A stretch of 64,000 nt of DNA from Edaphobacter paludis (GCF_039993895.1 NZ_CP121194.1:1612001-1676000), one strand, 5' to 3'. Shown: positions 35,206 through 43,857, counted from the first letter of the stretch. A program made the numbers and translations. Notes: a model not told the origin generated them from the letters alone.

Positions 35206-35604
35206 TTACTTCCAATCCCATATTTTGGAGATGGTGCTTCCGGAAGCGTCGACATCGTATTTGAAGGCTCCGCAGGTGTTGTTGAGGCGCTCGAGCTTCT
35301 GAGACGTTGTTTGGAAAAAGAGCATGCCGCGGTAGCTGATGGAACCGCCAGGGCCGAATGTGCCTATGCCGGTTCCGGTCCAGGTAATGGTCTCGCCATC
35401 CTGGGTCATGTTGATGCCTTGTCCCTGGCCGAGGACGGAGCCGTCGGGACGGATGACGGAGGTGTAGGTCCCCATGCCGGTGGTGGGGATACCAAGCATC
35501 TGGCCGGCGTCCTCGAAGGACACTTCTGCGGTTGGGGGGTCGATGGAGACGACCCTGCGGACTAGTCTTCTTCCTTTGGTTTCACCAATCTGTTCTCCGA
35601 TCAT
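35206..35604 (-). CDS. Conserved hypothetical beta-rich protein
   Basis: 132 residues, MIGEQIGETKGRRLVRRVVSIDPPTAEVSFEDAG..., with many short strand-like segments and Gly-rich turns (GIGTFGPGGSISYRG). No signal peptide, no membrane segment, one Cys. It looks like a small beta-barrel or lipocalin-like domain of a kind I have seen annotated only as hypothetical. AGAGAG precedes the ATG. Lies in the repeat-bearing accessory patch. Confidence 0.68.
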   Translation of the reverse strand: MIGEQIGETKGRRLVRRVVSIDPPTAEVSFEDAGQMLGIPTTGMGTYTSVIRPDGSVLGQGQGINMTQDGETITWTGTGIGTFGPGGSISYRGMLFFQTTSQKLERLNNTCGAFKYDVDASGSTISKIWDWK

Positions 35605-35755
35605 GATTGATCTCTCTTTCGTGAGATTTGAACTATGAATCCCCGGGGTGCGTAATTGTAGTCCCAGAAGAGAGGGCTGGCGGGATTAAATCTGTTTATA
35701 GAGGTTTGGGATGCGTCGGGAGTTAGAAACCTATGGCGGCGGATTGGGATGGGAG

Positions 35756-35814
35756 TCGCGCTTTCGGGCGAATGCCCACTCATGCGATGAGACTGCATGA
35801 ATGGGGCACCCGGC
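35756..35814 (+). repeat. Dispersed repeat, copy A
   Basis: About 58 bp nearly identical to copy B (36456-36513), same orientation; the core GATGAGACTGCATGAATGG is exact in both. The ends TGCCC...GGGCA and the centre CTCAT..ATGAG give nested dyads, as in REP-type elements. It flanks the thioredoxin gene on its 5' side. Confidence 0.85.
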
Positions 35815-35870
35815 ACCCGGCGGCTGGTGACTTGATAGAGTGGTTCGGTGCGGGCTTTGACGGAGGGACG

Positions 35871-36305
35871 ATGGGAATCATCAGGACGTGTAAGAGTTGT
35901 GGGCAGAAGAACCGGACGGGCGCGGGGCATCTGGCTGATAAAGGACGGTGCGGGGCGTGCAAGGCAGACCTGGGGCCGGTGGATGAGCCTATTGCGGTGA
36001 CGACGGCGGAGTTCGACGAGATTGTGCAGGGGGCGAAGGTTCCTGTGCTGGTCGACTTCTGGGCTGCGTGGTGCGGGCCCTGTCGCGCGGCTGCTCCGGA
36101 GGTGGCGCGTACGGCGAAGGATATGGCCGGGCGCGGTGTGGTGCTGAAGGTGGACACGGAGAAGGAGCAGGGACTGGCGGCGCGGTATCGCGTGCAGGGA
36201 ATTCCGAACTTCATGGTCTTTGCGGGAGGAAAGGCGGTTCGGCAGCAGGCGGGGCTGGTGGGGCACGAGGTGATGGAGGGGTGGATGCGGGAGGCGGCAG
36301 GCTAA
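35871..36305 (+). CDS. trxC: Thioredoxin 2 with N-terminal zinc finger
   Basis: 144 residues from the ATG at 35871 (GGAGGGA just before). Reduces protein disulfides; the zinc-bearing type is linked to oxidative stress. N-terminal zinc ribbon Cys7-x2-Cys10 and Cys27-x2-Cys30, then a thioredoxin fold with VDFWAAWCGPCRAAAPE (redox pair Cys68/Cys71), the cis-Pro in QGIPNFMVF and GLVGHEVMEGWM at the end. The frame is open upstream but passes through a repeat, so the longer start is rejected. Two copies of a dispersed repeat bracket the gene. Confidence 0.92.
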   Translation: MGIIRTCKSCGQKNRTGAGHLADKGRCGACKADLGPVDEPIAVTTAEFDEIVQGAKVPVLVDFWAAWCGPCRAAAPEVARTAKDMAGRGVVLKVDTEKEQGLAARYRVQGIPNFMVFAGGKAVRQQAGLVGHEVMEGWMREAAG

Positions 36306-36455
36306 GAGCTGAGTGCTGCGCGTCGTAGATGTTCCAACGTGGGGAAGTAACCCGCTCTTCCTACTGAGAATTCCCAGGGTCTTCGAAGCGAGACTTAAAT
36401 CTGGATGTTGCGTGTGACCTCCCGGGGTGCGGAGGATGATTTCAGCGTATCGGGT

Positions 36456-36513
36456 TCGCGCTTCGCGAGAATGCCCACTCATTCGATGAGACTGCATGAA
36501 TGGGGCACCCGGC
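36456..36513 (+). repeat. Dispersed repeat, copy B
   Basis: Second copy of the element at 35756-35814, in the same orientation about 700 bp away, with the same core and only a few changes near the 5' edge (CTTTCGGGCG against CTTCGCGAG) and CATT for CATG in the core. It lies between trxC and the end of the minus-strand methyltransferase gene. Confidence 0.85.
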
Positions 36514-36563
36514 CTGGAAGCCGAATCGAGGAGGCAGAGCAGCCCATCAGAGGCCGCATTATC

Positions 36564-37352
36564 TCAAATCTTTATGCCATGCCAGGTAACAAATCGCTCT
36601 TTCCCAAACCGTTCGAACTGGTTCGGGATCAAATCAAATCTGCTGGCAAGCGTTTCAAACATTTCGTGCCCTGTACGACTAATCACTGGCTTCAGTTCGA
36701 ATCCGTGGAACGCTTCCAGGACCTTCTCGTCTGTCATCTCGATTGGCTCGGGTACGGTGGGCGCGTGATATTCCACTTCGAAGTCAATACTTCCGCCCGG
36801 CTTCACTACGCGGTGCATCTCGGAAGCAACCTGGCCGAAGTCGTCTACATGATCGAGCGCATTGACTGAAATGACGGAATCGAAATAGGCGTCAGGATAG
36901 GGCATCCGCTCCCCGCCCATGCTGACAAACTTCGCGTCGTAATCATATAGGGGCCATCCGGCAGCCATATACATGTTCACCAGAGGGTCGAGACAATGTC
37001 GAATGCATCCGGAAAACTGAAGGATGGGAGCGAGAGGGCCGCTTCCGACTTCCAGTACGCGCTTGCCGCTGAAATGAGCTCTTTCCAGCCGCAACTCTTC
37101 ACAATAACTGGGGCGCACGTGATGCAGCGTCATGACGGCATTTACCACCCAAAGATCAGATCGATTCTGCCGCTGGTTTGGTGAGGGGGGTCTGACACCC
37201 CACCAATCCCTGGTGCCATCGACGAACCAGTCCTTCAGGTGATCCAATTCACCCCGCCAATACGCGATCTCGTCTTCATATTTTCTCTTGGATCGCCACG
37301 CCGGGACTAGCTTTCTCGCCACTTGGTCAGTGGTCGATCGGAGAGTTCTCAT
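36564..37352 (-). CDS. SAM-dependent methyltransferase (type 11)
   Basis: 262 residues from the ATG at 37352; a GTG at 37391 would add 13. After a charged helical region (KRKYEDEIAYWRGELDHLKDW), the SAM site is VLEVGSGPLAPILQF, motif II region LDPLVNMYMAAG, and SVISVNALDHVDDFGQVASEMHRVVKPGGSIDFEVEYH is the typical Methyltransf_11 strand 4-5 region. Such genes often act on sugars or lipids in polysaccharide clusters, but no such cluster is here. It stands in an accessory patch beside repeats, and its codon use looks less GC-rich than ffh next door, which hints at transfer. Confidence 0.82.
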   Translation of the reverse strand: MRTLRSTTDQVARKLVPAWRSKRKYEDEIAYWRGELDHLKDWFVDGTRDWWGVRPPSPNQRQNRSDLWVVNAVMTLHHVRPSYCEELRLERAHFSGKRVLEVGSGPLAPILQFSGCIRHCLDPLVNMYMAAGWPLYDYDAKFVSMGGERMPYPDAYFDSVISVNALDHVDDFGQVASEMHRVVKPGGSIDFEVEYHAPTVPEPIEMTDEKVLEAFHGFELKPVISRTGHEMFETLASRFDLIPNQFERFGKERFVTWHGIKI

Positions 37353-37362
37353 AAAAGTGGGG

Positions 37363-37563
37363 TCAGCATAGCACTTCAAAACATTGACCACAAGAAACTT
37401 TTATGTTTTTCGGTCTGCCATTGAACTCGCAGTCTTCCATCCTGCCTGTGGCGGCGATCAGTTTTAGGCAGGTTGTGCAGCGGTTTTCTCCTATGGCTGG
37501 GCGCAAACAGCGGATCGAAGTGCCTTTTCCTAAAAGGGCGTCCAGACTCCGGCTTTGGTGCAC
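37363..37563 (-). CDS. Possible 66-residue Cys-rich protein
   Basis: A GTG-started frame just upstream of the methyltransferase gene (10 bp from its ATG). It has CTTC and CGQC pairs 24 residues apart (RCTTCLKLIAATGRMEDC...SCGQC), which could bind zinc. No clear ribosome site and no family I recognise, so it may be chance. Listed because it fills an otherwise unexplained gap and could be co-transcribed with the methyltransferase. Confidence 0.28.
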   Translation of the reverse strand: MHQSRSLDALLGKGTSIRCLRPAIGENRCTTCLKLIAATGRMEDCEFNGRPKNIKVSCGQCFEVLC

Positions 37564-37580
37564 CTCTTTGACGTTCCGCT

Positions 37581-38966
37581 CTACCTCCCGAACTTCTGCC
37601 GCCCTTGCATTTGGCTCATCATGCGTTGCTGGGCTTTGATGCCGCCGCCTGAGCCCATGGTTTTGAACATCTTTCGCATCTGGCCGTATTGGCGGAGGAG
37701 GTTGTTGACGTCCTGCACTGTGGTGCCGGAGCCTGCGGCGATGCGCTTGCGGCGGCTGCCGTTGATCAGCTCGTGGTTCTGGCGCTCTTTGTTCGTCATC
37801 GAGTTGATGATGGATTCGACGCGGGTGAACTGGCCTTCGTCCACGTTTTCGACGGCCTGCTGCATGCCCGCGAAGGGGCCGACCGAGGGTAGCATCTTGA
37901 GGATGGACTTCATGCTGCCCATCTTTTTAATTTGACGGAGCTGCTCGCGGAAGTCGTCGAGCGAGAAGCCGTCGCCGGAGAGGGCCTTTTTGGCGAACTG
38001 CTCGGCTTTACCGCGGTCGAGGGTTGATTCAGCGCGTTCGAGCAGGGTGGCGATGTCGCCGTGGCCCATGATGCGGCTGACGATGCGGTCGGGGTGGAAG
38101 GGCTCGAAGGCGTCGGGCTTTTCGCCGGTGCCGAGGAACTTGATGGGCGCGCCGGTGACGTGGCGGATGGAGAGAGCAGCGCCGCCGCGAGCGTCTCCGT
38201 CCATCTTGGTGAGGATGGCTCCGGTGATGGTGAGATGGTCGTTGAAGGCTTTGGCGGAGTTGACGGCGTCCTGGCCGGTCATGGCGTCGGCGACGAAGAG
38301 GATCTCGCTGGGGTTGAGTAGCTTTTTGAGCATGGCCATCTCGGCCATGAGAGCGTCGTCGATGTGGTTGCGGCCAGCGGTGTCGACGATGAGGATGTCG
38401 CAGCCGTAGTTGGCGGCTTCGCGCTTGGCCTCTTTGGCGAGGCGTTCAACGAGTTTGGAGTCTGCTGGCTCGCCCTTGGTGTCGCCTTTGTAGAGCTGCG
38501 CGTTGATGGAGGTGGCGACGATGGCGAGCTGCTCGCGGGCGGCGGGGCGATAGACGTCGACCGAGACGAGCATGGGTCGGTGACCTGCTTTTTTCAGCCA
38601 CTGGGCGAGCTTGCCGGAGGTCGTGGTTTTACCGGAGCCTTGCAGGCCAGCCATGAGGATGACCGACGGCGGCTGCGAAGACTTCTGGAAGCGGGCGGTG
38701 TCCTTGCCGAGGACGTTGACGAGCTCGTCGTGAACGATTTTGACGATCTGTTCGGAGGGAGAGAGGGCGGTGGCGACTTGCTCGCCGAGGGCGCGGGCGC
38801 GGATGTGCTCGATGAGTTCGGTGACGACGTTGAGGTTGACGTCGGACTCGAGCAGGGCGAGGCGGATCTCGCGGAGGGCGTCGGAGATGTTCTCTTCGGT
38901 GATGGTGCCCTGGCCGCGGAGGTTCTTAAAGGAGCGCTGGAGTTTGTCGCTTAGATTTTCAAACAT
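37581..38966 (-). CDS. ffh: Signal recognition particle protein Ffh
   Basis: 461 residues. The GTPase of SRP that delivers nascent membrane proteins with 4.5S RNA and FtsY. N domain (MFENLSDKLQRSFKNL...), G domain with G1 GLQGSGKTTTSGKL (about 107-120), DVYRPAAREQL, DTAGRNHIDD and TKMDGDARGGAALS, then the methionine-rich M domain (FREQLRQIKKMGSMKSILKMLP, RKRIAAGSGTTVQDVNNLLRQYGQMRKMFKTM). Complete and normal in length. The SRP RNA gene was not found nearby. Confidence 0.97.
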   Translation of the reverse strand: MFENLSDKLQRSFKNLRGQGTITEENISDALREIRLALLESDVNLNVVTELIEHIRARALGEQVATALSPSEQIVKIVHDELVNVLGKDTARFQKSSQPPSVILMAGLQGSGKTTTSGKLAQWLKKAGHRPMLVSVDVYRPAAREQLAIVATSINAQLYKGDTKGEPADSKLVERLAKEAKREAANYGCDILIVDTAGRNHIDDALMAEMAMLKKLLNPSEILFVADAMTGQDAVNSAKAFNDHLTITGAILTKMDGDARGGAALSIRHVTGAPIKFLGTGEKPDAFEPFHPDRIVSRIMGHGDIATLLERAESTLDRGKAEQFAKKALSGDGFSLDDFREQLRQIKKMGSMKSILKMLPSVGPFAGMQQAVENVDEGQFTRVESIINSMTNKERQNHELINGSRRKRIAAGSGTTVQDVNNLLRQYGQMRKMFKTMGSGGGIKAQQRMMSQMQGRQKFGR

Positions 38967-39123
38967 GACTGTGACTCAGTTTATCAGTGTGGGATGGTCA
39001 ACAGGATGGCAGGGTTGCAGGCGGCCGAATCGTGCGGCGAAGTGACCTCGAATCACGCAAAGGTGGTAGGGCGGCACTGCTTCGGGAGATAAATTTACAA
39101 GGGAAGTTGGATATGATCGGAAA

Positions 39124-39927
39124 ATGATCATCGGCCCACAAGGCTGTGGCGCATGCAAGGATGGCGTTCACGAGCCGTTTCCGTTCAGTATGGCTTTTCA
39201 GCCAATTGTGCAGGTAGATACGAGACGCGTCTTTGCTTACGAAGCATTAGTTCGAGGCCCGAATGACGAACCCGCGAGTACGATCTTCGGGCAATTAACA
39301 GACGAGAACAGGTATAGCTTCGACCAGAGCTGCCGGGTCAAAGCGATCACGCTTGCGCGCCGGTTGAACCTGGCGGAGACGGGCGCGGCGCTTTCGATCA
39401 ATTTTATTCCGGGAGCCGTGTATAGTCCGGTGGCTTGCATTCAACTTACGTTGAAGACCGCGCAGAGTGTCGGATTTCCATTGGATCGACTGATCTTCGA
39501 GATTACGGAGGTCGAGAAGATAGCTGACCGGAAGCATTTGCTGGGTATTGTGAACGAGTACCGCCGGCACGGCTTCAGGGTGGCGATTGATGATCTGGGC
39601 GCTGGTTATTCGGGCTTGAACGTGCTGGCAGATGTGCCGGTAGAGATCGTGAAGCTGGATATGGATTTGACTCGGAATCTGGACAGGCGGCCAGTGGCCA
39701 TGGCAATTGTGCGGTCGATGGTGGAACTGTGCCGCACTCTCAATATAGAGTTCATTGCCGAGGGTGTGGAGACGATCTCGGAGTTCGCGGCGCTGCAGGA
39801 TTGTGGCGTGAACCTGATCCAGGGTTATTTCGTCGCCAGGCCTGCCTTTGAGGCGTTGCCGGAGTTTTCGCTGCCAGAGGATGGCCCCGGTCCTATGGGC
39901 GCTTCTCATGAGCAGACGGTGAGGTAG
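39124..39927 (+). CDS. EAL-domain c-di-GMP phosphodiesterase
   Basis: 267 residues, a stand-alone EAL domain. Degrades cyclic di-GMP. Catalytic and metal-site residues are all present: Glu40 in EALVRG, Asn93 (SINFIPGA), Glu126 (FEITEVE), Asp156-Asp157 (AIDDLGAGYSG), Lys177 (VKLDM), Glu213 (AEGVET) and QGYFVARP. A short N-terminal Cys pair, Cys8-x2-Cys11, precedes the domain, as in some EAL proteins of blue-light or redox-linked systems, but no sensor domain is attached. It diverges from ffh across 157 bp. Confidence 0.93.
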   Translation: MIIGPQGCGACKDGVHEPFPFSMAFQPIVQVDTRRVFAYEALVRGPNDEPASTIFGQLTDENRYSFDQSCRVKAITLARRLNLAETGAALSINFIPGAVYSPVACIQLTLKTAQSVGFPLDRLIFEITEVEKIADRKHLLGIVNEYRRHGFRVAIDDLGAGYSGLNVLADVPVEIVKLDMDLTRNLDRRPVAMAIVRSMVELCRTLNIEFIAEGVETISEFAALQDCGVNLIQGYFVARPAFEALPEFSLPEDGPGPMGASHEQTVR

Positions 39928-40055
39928 CGAGCGGTAGGGTGATGCGGGTAGAGAGTTGGCGCGGTTGGCAAGTGCCGGGGTGGGTGCTAGCGAGGTGGAT
40001 ACCGTGCTTTTTAAATCAAAGACTTGCGCAGTGGGAACGCCGATAATCGAGTTCT

Positions 40056-40997
40056 ATGCGGGATACGACCCAGAACTCAGGAAACGTGCGGGTTATGCAG
40101 GAGTTTATCGCGTACCTGCGCGTGGAGAAGGGGCTGCGCCCGGCCAGTTGTGAGGCGTATCAGGTCGATCTGGAGCAGTTCGCGGAGCATGTCGAGGGGC
40201 GGAATGGGGTGCTGGTGTCGGCGGTGCAGGCCGATGTGAGCGCGTTTATGGAAGGGCTGCGCGGGCATGGAGTCGAGTCGCGGTCGATTGCGCGGAAGCT
40301 GAGCGCTCTGCGGGGGTTTTATCGCTGGCTGCTTATGGATAAGCGGATCGACCATGATCCTACGGTCAATATTGAGACTCCGTCGAGCGGGAAGGTGCTA
40401 CCGAAGTCCCTTGCCGAGGGTGAAGTGGGCGAGATGCTGGAGCGCACCGGCGTGGCTGCGCGGGCGGCGGATGCGGATGGTCTGGCGCTGCGCGACCATG
40501 CGATTCTGGAGCTGCTTTATGCGGGTGGATTGAGGGTTGGGGAGATCTGCTCGCTGCATGTGGAGGATTTGCATTTAGATCAGGCTCGGGCGCAGGTAAG
40601 AGGCAAGGGTGATAAGGAGAGGATAGTTCCTCTGGGTCGGAGTGCAGTGGAAGCGCTGGAGCGGTATCTGTCGCTGGGGCGGCCTGGTTTGGTGCGTGGG
40701 ATGCAGCGAACCCTGTTTCTCAGTGTGCGCGGGAATGCGTTGACGCGGCAGTGGGTTTGGGAGATGGTGAAGAGCGCTTCGGGGACAGGGACGAAGGCGA
40801 GTCCGCATATGCTTCGGCATAGTTGCGCGACACACATGGTCGAGCATGGTGCGGATTTGAGGAGCGTGCAGACGCTGCTCGGCCATGCGGATATTGCGAC
40901 CACCCAGGTTTATACGCATGTGGCGCTGGGGCATCTGAAGGCGGTGCATCGGGCGCATCATCCGCGCGGGAAGAAGAGGTTGAGAGTTGATGCCTAA
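40056..40997 (+). CDS. xerD: Tyrosine recombinase XerD type
   Basis: 313 residues. Site-specific recombinase of the chromosome-dimer resolution pair. N-terminal SAM-like core-binding domain (FIAYLRVEKGLRPASCEAYQVDL), then the catalytic domain with Arg160 (GGLRVGE), Lys184 (RGKGDKER), His251-x2-Arg254 (HMLRHSCATH), His277 (GHADI) and nucleophile Tyr286 (TQVYTHV). An ATG at 40095 is a shorter start option. Its stop overlaps a small membrane-protein gene by 8 bp, and xerC follows that gene: the three are one operon. The order XerD before XerC is by resemblance and not certain. Confidence 0.9.
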   Translation: MRDTTQNSGNVRVMQEFIAYLRVEKGLRPASCEAYQVDLEQFAEHVEGRNGVLVSAVQADVSAFMEGLRGHGVESRSIARKLSALRGFYRWLLMDKRIDHDPTVNIETPSSGKVLPKSLAEGEVGEMLERTGVAARAADADGLALRDHAILELLYAGGLRVGEICSLHVEDLHLDQARAQVRGKGDKERIVPLGRSAVEALERYLSLGRPGLVRGMQRTLFLSVRGNALTRQWVWEMVKSASGTGTKASPHMLRHSCATHMVEHGADLRSVQTLLGHADIATTQVYTHVALGHLKAVHRAHHPRGKKRLRVDA

Positions 40998-41280
40998 ACT
41001 TCAGTCTAAGACGCTGATTTGGATTTGGGCAATCTCTGGTTGTCTGGCTGCACTTTCAGTTTTGGCATGGATGGGTATCTGTAGTGAAGGGCCTTGCGCT
41101 TGGTTTCTGGGTGTATTCGGGGTGATTGGATTTGCTGGGGGAGTTCTATCTGCGATGGTGTCGAATCTTCATGATCCGAATCCGGTACTTATCGTTCTTT
41201 TCAATTGGATTCTTTTTGCTCTAGTGGCTATCGCCATTGCTAAGTTTAGAAAGCGCCGCAAAGGAGCGCCGATTGCGTGA
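40990..41280 (+). CDS. Three-helix membrane protein between two xer genes
   Basis: 96 residues from the ATG at 40990, which overlaps the end of xerD; its own end overlaps the xerC start by 4 bp. Hydrophobic segments at about 9-29 ([20 protein letters not shown]), 37-57 ([21 protein letters not shown]) and 66-85 ([19 protein letters not shown]), then a basic tail KFRKRRKG. It is visibly more AT-rich than the recombinase genes around it. Function unknown; the tight overlaps imply co-translation with both recombinases. Confidence 0.7.
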   Translation: MPKLQSKTLIWIWAISGCLAALSVLAWMGICSEGPCAWFLGVFGVIGFAGGVLSAMVSNLHDPNPVLIVLFNWILFALVAIAIAKFRKRRKGAPIA

Positions 41281-42242
41281 GGACAGACAGCTTCAGTTTC
41301 GATGGACTGGCTGACGGTTTTCTCGCGATGCTCGCGAATGAGCGCGGAGCGTCGGAGCATACGGTGCGAGCTTATGCGCGTGAGGTGCGTGGGTTTGCGG
41401 CTTATTTGAATGAGACGCTGGGGAAGGATGCGCGGATTGATGCGGTGGAGCATCTGCATATTCGGGCGTATCTTGGCGTGCTGTACGAGCGCGGGCTGAC
41501 GAAGGCGAGCGCGGCGCGGGCGCTGGCGGCGATTCGAAGCTGGTTCAAATGGCTGGCGAAGGAAGGGAAGGTCGCGCAGAATCCAGCGTTGCTGGTGAGT
41601 ACACCGAAGCGTCCACTGCATTTGCCCCGGGTGCCGAGCATGGAAGAGGTGAACCGGGTGCTGGATTCGCTGGAGAAGCCGGCGAAGCGGGATGAGGCCG
41701 AGGCGGCGGCGTGGCCGGAGCGTGATCGCGTGATCTTCGAGCTGCTCTATGGGTGCGGGATTCGCAACTCGGAGTTGGTGGGTTTGAATATGGGCAGCGT
41801 GAAGTGGCGCGACGATGCTGTTCTGGTTCGAGGCAAGGGGAAGAAGGAGCGGTTAGTTCCTCTGGGAGATGAGGCTGCGGCGGCACTGATGATTTATTTG
41901 CCGCTGCGCGAGGCGAAGCTGACGGCGGCGGGTAAAGGTGGGCTGGTGCATGAGGGGCCGCTGGTGACGAACCTGCGGATGCGCGGAGATTGCCGTTTGA
42001 CGACGCGGAGTGTAGGCCGGATCGTGAAGGCGATTGCACTGAGTCGGGGGCTGGCGGCGGATGTGCATCCGCATACACTACGGCATGCATTTGGGGCGCA
42101 CATGCTGGAGGAGGGCGCGGACCTAAGGGCGATTCAGGAGATGTTGGGGCATGAGCGGCTGTCGACTACCCAGCGGTACACGCAATTGACTGTGGGGCAG
42201 GTGCAGCGTGTTTACGACGAGACCCATCCCCGCGCCAAATAG
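41277..42242 (+). CDS. xerC: Tyrosine recombinase XerC type
   Basis: 321 residues, starting at GTG 41277 inside the stop of the previous gene. Core-binding domain ([26 protein letters not shown]), catalytic residues Arg163 (CGIRNSE), Lys187 (RGKGKKER), His266-x2-Arg269 ([12 protein letters not shown]), His292 (GHERLS) and Tyr301 (TQRYTQL). About 15 residues longer than E. coli XerC through an insert near 210-235. It forms a pair with the recombinase gene 0.3 kb upstream. Convergent with the rhodanese gene (13 bp between stops). Confidence 0.92.
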   Translation: MRTDSFSFDGLADGFLAMLANERGASEHTVRAYAREVRGFAAYLNETLGKDARIDAVEHLHIRAYLGVLYERGLTKASAARALAAIRSWFKWLAKEGKVAQNPALLVSTPKRPLHLPRVPSMEEVNRVLDSLEKPAKRDEAEAAAWPERDRVIFELLYGCGIRNSELVGLNMGSVKWRDDAVLVRGKGKKERLVPLGDEAAAALMIYLPLREAKLTAAGKGGLVHEGPLVTNLRMRGDCRLTTRSVGRIVKAIALSRGLAADVHPHTLRHAFGAHMLEEGADLRAIQEMLGHERLSTTQRYTQLTVGQVQRVYDETHPRAK

Positions 42243-42255
42243 TGGATCGCTGCAG

Positions 42256-42582
42256 TTAGTACAAAGGGACACTCGGATCGATAACGCGGGACCAGTGATC
42301 AATGCCTCCGGCGAGAGACTGTGCGTTGTCGAAGCCTTGGTTGCGTAGCCACATGGTGACAGAGAGCGAACGTGCACCATGATGGCAGAGGACGACGATG
42401 TGGGCATCGGGGTCGAGTTCTTGATGAGCGCGTGAGGTGACTTCGCCCATCGGCATGAGCAGGCTATCAGGCAGGCTGGCGGTCTGGAACTCCCAGGGTT
42501 CGCGGACATCGAGCAGGAGGGGCGGGTTGGGTTGCTGGCGCTGCTGGATGAAGGCTTCGGCTGTGATCTCGGGTTCTAGCAT
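42256..42582 (-). CDS. Single-domain rhodanese
   Basis: 108 residues. Sulfurtransferase-type domain with LLLDVREPWEF and the active-site loop CHHGARS (Cys66), followed by LRNQGFDNAQSLAGGIDHW. Six-residue loop with Arg as in sulfur-accepting forms. No signal peptide, so cytosolic. It lies 18 bp after the ArsB-like transporter gene in the same direction and is probably co-transcribed. An arsenate-reductase role is not supported: that loop differs. Confidence 0.9.
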   Translation of the reverse strand: MLEPEITAEAFIQQRQQPNPPLLLDVREPWEFQTASLPDSLLMPMGEVTSRAHQELDPDAHIVVLCHHGARSLSVTMWLRNQGFDNAQSLAGGIDHWSRVIDPSVPLY

Positions 42583-42600
42583 GTTTCTATTATCAGGGAT

Positions 42601-43857
42601 TTAGTGTGTGAAGAGAGCTGCGGCAATAGTGGCCAGTGCCAGGGCTGGGGGCATGACGAGGATGCCTGCCTTCAGGAACTTCCAGGCGCTTACGTTTTGT
42701 CCTTCTTTGCGGATGGCGATCAACCAGAGGATTGTGGCGAGGGAGCCGGTGACGGATAGGTTGGGGCCGAGGTCGATGCCCACGAGGATGACGCTTCGGA
42801 GTGCTCCGGTGACGTGCGCGGCTTGAATACTGGCGGCGGCGATCAGACCCAGGGGCAGATTGTTCACGAGATTGGTCCCGATGCCGGTGCCGAAGGCTGC
42901 TGCCATGGTTCCTGCCATAGGCTTCAGGTGTTGCAGGGTTTGGAGTGCGGTCTGTGAGAGGTGGAGTGCGCCGGCGCTGTCGATGGCTTCGACCATGATG
43001 AAGAGGCCGGCGACGAGGGGAAGCACACTCCATGAGATTTCGGAGAGGATCGCCGAGGGCCGGGTTCGTTTGCGGATGGAGATGACTACCGCGATGAGGA
43101 TTGCCGAGATGCAGGTGGGAAGGCCGAGGTCTTTGCCCATCGCCGAAGCGGTGAGGAGAACGGCGGCGACGATGGCTATGCCTATGAGGGTGAGTTTTCC
43201 GGCTTCGGCGAGATGCGGCGTTTCATTATCGTCTGCGATGGTGCCTTTGAGGTCTTTGCGGCAGTACCAGCGGAGCGTGAAGTAGGTGGCCACGATGGAG
43301 AGGATGGAGGCGATGATGAAGAGGCGCAGCCACTCGCCGAGCGGCGGCATTCCGTGGTGGAAGACGACGAGGTTGGCGGGGTTCGAGATGGGAAGGACGA
43401 AGCTGGCGGCGTTGGCGATGAAGGCGCAGATGAAAAGGTAGGGAAGTGGCTCTACTTTTGACTTTCTGGTGGCGGCGAGGACGGCGGGAGTGAGAACTAC
43501 GGCTGTTGCATCGTTGGACATGAAGATCGTGACAAACGTTCCGACGATGTAGATGAGCGTGAACAGGCGGATGCGCGAGCCTCGGGAGTGCTGGATGGCG
43601 ATGGTGGCGAGCCAGTTGAAGACGCCGTGCATCTGGGCGAGTTGGGACAGCAGCATCATGCCAGCGAGGAAGAGGTAGACGTCGGTGCCTTCAGCGATGG
43701 CGTGGCCGGCGAGGGAGAGTGGTATCAGGCGGAAGCCTACGATCACGGCGGCACCGAGGCCGATCCACCACGCTTCAGCAATGTTGCGTGGGCGGAGGAG
43801 CATCAGCAGAATGCTGATGCAGGAGATGATCCAGATGGCGACGTGGGCTGGAGACAA
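42601..43857 (-). CDS. arsB: ArsB/NhaD-superfamily membrane transporter
   Basis: 418 residues with about 11-12 hydrophobic helices. Family marks: FMSNDATAVVLTPAV, FVLPISNPANLVVF, and GTNLVNNLPLGLIAAASIQAA with VGIDLGPNLSVTGSLATILWLIA. These fit arsenite efflux pumps of the ArsB type, but no arsenic regulator or reductase is nearby, so another anion is possible. Starts at TTG 43857 with GAGGAA seven bases upstream, and no ATG fits better. Precedes the rhodanese gene. Confidence 0.8.
   Translation of the reverse strand: MSPAHVAIWIISCISILLMLLRPRNIAEAWWIGLGAAVIVGFRLIPLSLAGHAIAEGTDVYLFLAGMMLLSQLAQMHGVFNWLATIAIQHSRGSRIRLFTLIYIVGTFVTIFMSNDATAVVLTPAVLAATRKSKVEPLPYLFICAFIANAASFVLPISNPANLVVFHHGMPPLGEWLRLFIIASILSIVATYFTLRWYCRKDLKGTIADDNETPHLAEAGKLTLIGIAIVAAVLLTASAMGKDLGLPTCISAILIAVVISIRKRTRPSAILSEISWSVLPLVAGLFIMVEAIDSAGALHLSQTALQTLQHLKPMAGTMAAAFGTGIGTNLVNNLPLGLIAAASIQAAHVTGALRSVILVGIDLGPNLSVTGSLATILWLIAIRKEGQNVSAWKFLKAGILVMPPALALATIAAALFTH

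Noticed and set aside
35601..36497. 298-codon minus-strand open frame across trxC
   Set aside because: It is antisense to the thioredoxin gene, and its matching peptide pieces (MQSHRMSGHS) come from the two flanking DNA repeats, not from a protein family.
34560..37580. Genomic island or prophage boundary
   Set aside because: Repeats and a probable foreign methyltransferase are present, but there is no integrase, transposase, tRNA target or phage gene. The xer pair at 40-42 kb looks like housekeeping recombinases, so I call only a small accessory patch.
38364..38954. Long plus-strand Gly/Val-rich frame over ffh
   Set aside because: Typical shadow of a GC-rich gene on the opposite strand; ffh is unmistakable.
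42256..43857. Arsenic-resistance operon (rhodanese as arsenate reductase plus ArsB)
   Set aside because: The rhodanese active loop CHHGARS is a sulfurtransferase type, and no ArsR or ArsC gene accompanies the transporter, so only the transporter family is claimed.
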